64,000 nucleotides of DNA, taken from assembly GCF_002920615.1 (NCBI RefSeq), contig NZ_PQSU01000002.1, positions 62,001-126,000 on the forward strand, written 5' to 3'. The position numbers and the translations under genes are program-made. The stretch comes from Streptomyces sp. Ru62 (lineage in GTDB: Bacteria > Actinomycetota > Actinomycetes > Streptomycetales > Streptomycetaceae). Position 1 is the first letter of the stretch, and every line of letters starts with the position of its first letter. The notes under the pieces were generated by a model. That model saw nothing but the letters and a program-made list of their open reading frames with translations, was not told the origin of the DNA and ran no database searches. This document shows, piece by piece, positions 62,458-64,000 of the stretch.

Positions 62458-63861
62458 CTAGAGAATTCCGGGCTCCTGCGGGAGGGGGCGTCCAGGGGCG
62501 GACGGGGTCCCGCTCTGGCTACCCGAGCGCCCGTGGACGTACTCCGTCGGAATGACGGGTTCCCCCCTGGACAGCTGGACAGCGGAGAGCGGCAGATTCG
62601 CGCGGGCCGCGATGTGGCGGTCCCTGGTCACGTCCAGCGGCTCCCGGGCGACCACCTCGCCGCCCTTGACCAGCTGCACCAGGAGCTGCCGGTCGGCCAG
62701 CTCCGCCGGGACCGGCCCGGTGCCGACGACCTCGGCCTCCGCGACCCCCTCCGCGTCCAGCCGCCGAGCCGCCCACTTGCGGCCCCCGATGGACGTCTTG
62801 CCGCCGCTGGACTTCTTCGCGACCGGCAGCAGCGGGGCCTTCGGGTCGGCGGACTCGGCGCGGGCGACCAGCTTGTAGACCATGGAGGAGGTCGGGTGCC
62901 CGGAGCCGGTCACCAGCTGGGTGCCGACGCCGTACGCGTCCACCGGCGCGGCGGCCAGCGAGGCGATGGCGTACTCGTCCAGGTCGGAGGTCACGATGAT
63001 CTTCGTGCCGGTCGCGCCCAGCTCGTCCAGTTGCTGCCGCACCCGGTGGGCCACCAGCAGCAGGTCGCCGGAGTCGATGCGGACCGCGCCCAGCTCGGGG
63101 CCGGCCACCTCCACCGCCGTACGGACGGCCTCGGCGACGTCGTAGGTGTCCACCAGGAGGGTCGTGCCGCGGCCGAGGGTGTCGACCTGGGCCTGGAAGG
63201 CGTCGCGCTCGCGGTCGTGGAGCAGCGTGAAGGCGTGGGCGGAGGTGCCGACGGTCGGGATGCCGTAGCGGAAGCCGGCGGCCAGGTCGGAGGTGGTCGC
63301 GAAGCCGCCGACGTAGGCGGCGCGGGCGGCGGCCACCGCGGCCAGCTCGTGGGTGCGGCGGGCGCCCATCTCGATCAGCGGGCGGCCACCGGCGGCGGAG
63401 GCCATCCGGGAGGCGGCGGCGGCGATGGCGGAGTCGTGGTTGAGGATGGACAGGATCACGGTCTCCAGCAGCACGCACTCGGCGAAGCTGCCCTCGACGC
63501 GCATGATCGGTGAGCCGGGGAAGTACACCTCGCCCTCGGGGTAGCCCCAGATGTCCCCGCTGAAGCGGTAGTCGGCGAGCCACCGCAGGGTCTCCTCGTC
63601 GACGATGTCCCGCTCGCGCAGGAAGCCGAGGACGCCGGTGTCGAAGCGGAAGTTCTCCACCGCGTCCAGGACGCGGCCGGTGCCGGCCACCACGCCGTAG
63701 CGGCGCCCGTTCGGCAGCCGCCGGGTGAAGACCTCGAAGACGCTCCGCCGTTCGGCCGTACCGGCCTTCAGGGCGGCGCGCAGCATCGTCAGCTCGTACT
63801 GGTCCGTGAAGAGCGCTGTCGAGGGAACGTCCACCGGCAGCCCAAGGTCCGCTGTGTTCAT
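62458..63861 (-). CDS. pncB: Nicotinate phosphoribosyltransferase
   Basis: A 467-residue enzyme that makes nicotinate mononucleotide, the step after PncA. Signatures: ALFTDQYELTMLRAALKAG, VFEVFTRRLPNGRRYGV, EMGARRTHELAA, YDVAEAVRT and RIDSGDLLLVAHRVR. The C-terminus has about 25 extra residues (after VIPTEYVHGRS) rich in Ser, Gly and Pro. ATG 63861; divergent from clpS across 57 bases. Confidence 0.95.
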   Translation of the reverse strand: MNTADLGLPVDVPSTALFTDQYELTMLRAALKAGTAERRSVFEVFTRRLPNGRRYGVVAGTGRVLDAVENFRFDTGVLGFLRERDIVDEETLRWLADYRFSGDIWGYPEGEVYFPGSPIMRVEGSFAECVLLETVILSILNHDSAIAAAASRMASAAGGRPLIEMGARRTHELAAVAAARAAYVGGFATTSDLAAGFRYGIPTVGTSAHAFTLLHDRERDAFQAQVDTLGRGTTLLVDTYDVAEAVRTAVEVAGPELGAVRIDSGDLLLVAHRVRQQLDELGATGTKIIVTSDLDEYAIASLAAAPVDAYGVGTQLVTGSGHPTSSMVYKLVARAESADPKAPLLPVAKKSSGGKTSIGGRKWAARRLDAEGVAEAEVVGTGPVPAELADRQLLVQLVKGGEVVAREPLDVTRDRHIAARANLPLSAVQLSRGEPVIPTEYVHGRSGSQSGTPSAPGRPLPQEPGIL

Positions 63862-63918
63862 GACGAGGAATCGTACTCCCTTTTCGTCGGTGTGACGATT
63901 TATGGAGGCCGTGGCAGC

Positions 63919-64000
63919 ATGGGCTGTGTGACGTCACCCGCGCCCGTAGAGATCGAACGCACCGAGTCGGCGGAGGAGGTCTTCGCCGTACCCGAGCCCG
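63919..64000 (+). CDS. clpS: ATP-dependent Clp protease adaptor ClpS (5' end, truncated by window)
   Basis: The frame from ATG 63919 (or GTG 63928) reads VTSPAPVEIERTESAEEVFA and VPEP to the window edge; this is the N-terminus of Streptomyces ClpS. ClpS hands N-degron proteins to ClpAP/ClpCP. GGAGG at 63904-63908 sits 10 bases before the ATG, favouring 63919. The core domain lies outside the window. Confidence 0.85.
   Translation, partial: MGCVTSPAPVEIERTESAEEVFAVPEP

Overview
The window is high-GC actinobacterial DNA and reads as Streptomyces. Reasons: coding GC bias, frequent GTG starts, 4-bp ATGA/GTGA overlaps inside operons, an SsgA-like sporulation protein, a matA/matB pair, an ECF sigma factor with a zinc anti-sigma factor, HU, a LAETG sortase substrate, and a gene order (ftsE-ftsX-S41 protease-smpB-ssrA ... 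hup-murA ... hpd-ssgG ... pncB-clpS) that I know from the central chromosome of Streptomyces coelicolor. The species cannot be named from the sequence. I see no phage, no insertion sequence, no CRISPR array and no secondary-metabolite cluster.

Layout. 1-5.7 kb: a Thr-Gly repeat surface protein, a small zinc-ribbon membrane protein, then ftsE-ftsX, an S41 protease, smpB and tmRNA. 5.7-11.7 kb: a divergent MFS/LysR pair, then matA-matB (extracellular aminopolysaccharide, pellet formation). 11.7-14.5 kb: a small accessory patch with a DUF397/XRE regulator pair divergent from an anti-sigma-type ATPase, a 16-bp palindromic operator between them, and a possible toxin-antitoxin pair. 14.5-17.1 kb: nnaR and narK (nitrate assimilation). 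17.4-19.6 kb: a CGNR zinc-finger protein, then sigU-rsuA. 19.9-26.1 kb: a HelD-type RNA polymerase-associated ATPase with its ribosome site inside a perfect inverted repeat, a probable small RNA with a strong terminator, malic enzyme, HU and murA. 26.4-29.1 kb: a YqgE-family protein, a DUF3039 protein and a GH20 hexosaminidase.

29.4-34.8 kb holds a four-gene molybdenum hydroxylase operon, each gene overlapping the next by 4 bp. Its FeS subunit carries a very large disordered extension, and its Mo subunit lacks the expected catalytic glutamate. Next come a P-loop kinase, a tandem SUKH-like protein, a secreted protein, a tRNA-Cys with two decayed tandem copies, an MFS exporter and a DEAH helicase.

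42.8-49.6 kb is the most coherent accessory module: IclR regulator, amino-acid permease, M20 desuccinylase, PucR regulator, GNAT acyltransferase and an enolase-superfamily N-acylamino-acid racemase. Together these match the known three-enzyme route that converts D-amino acids to L-amino acids through N-succinyl intermediates. Since Streptomyces makes menaquinone by the futalosine route, the racemase is unlikely to be a true MenC.

49.8-64 kb: a Lon-like secreted protease, an Lrp regulator divergent from hpd (tyrosine catabolism), a TPR protein, a FAD-linked oxidase, ssgG, two RDD membrane proteins (the second with an apparent 1-base frameshift), an M6 immune-inhibitor-A-type protease behind a palindromic operator, NAD salvage genes (pncB-pncA) and the 5' end of clpS. 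A dispersed intergenic GC-rich repeat occurs four times across the window.
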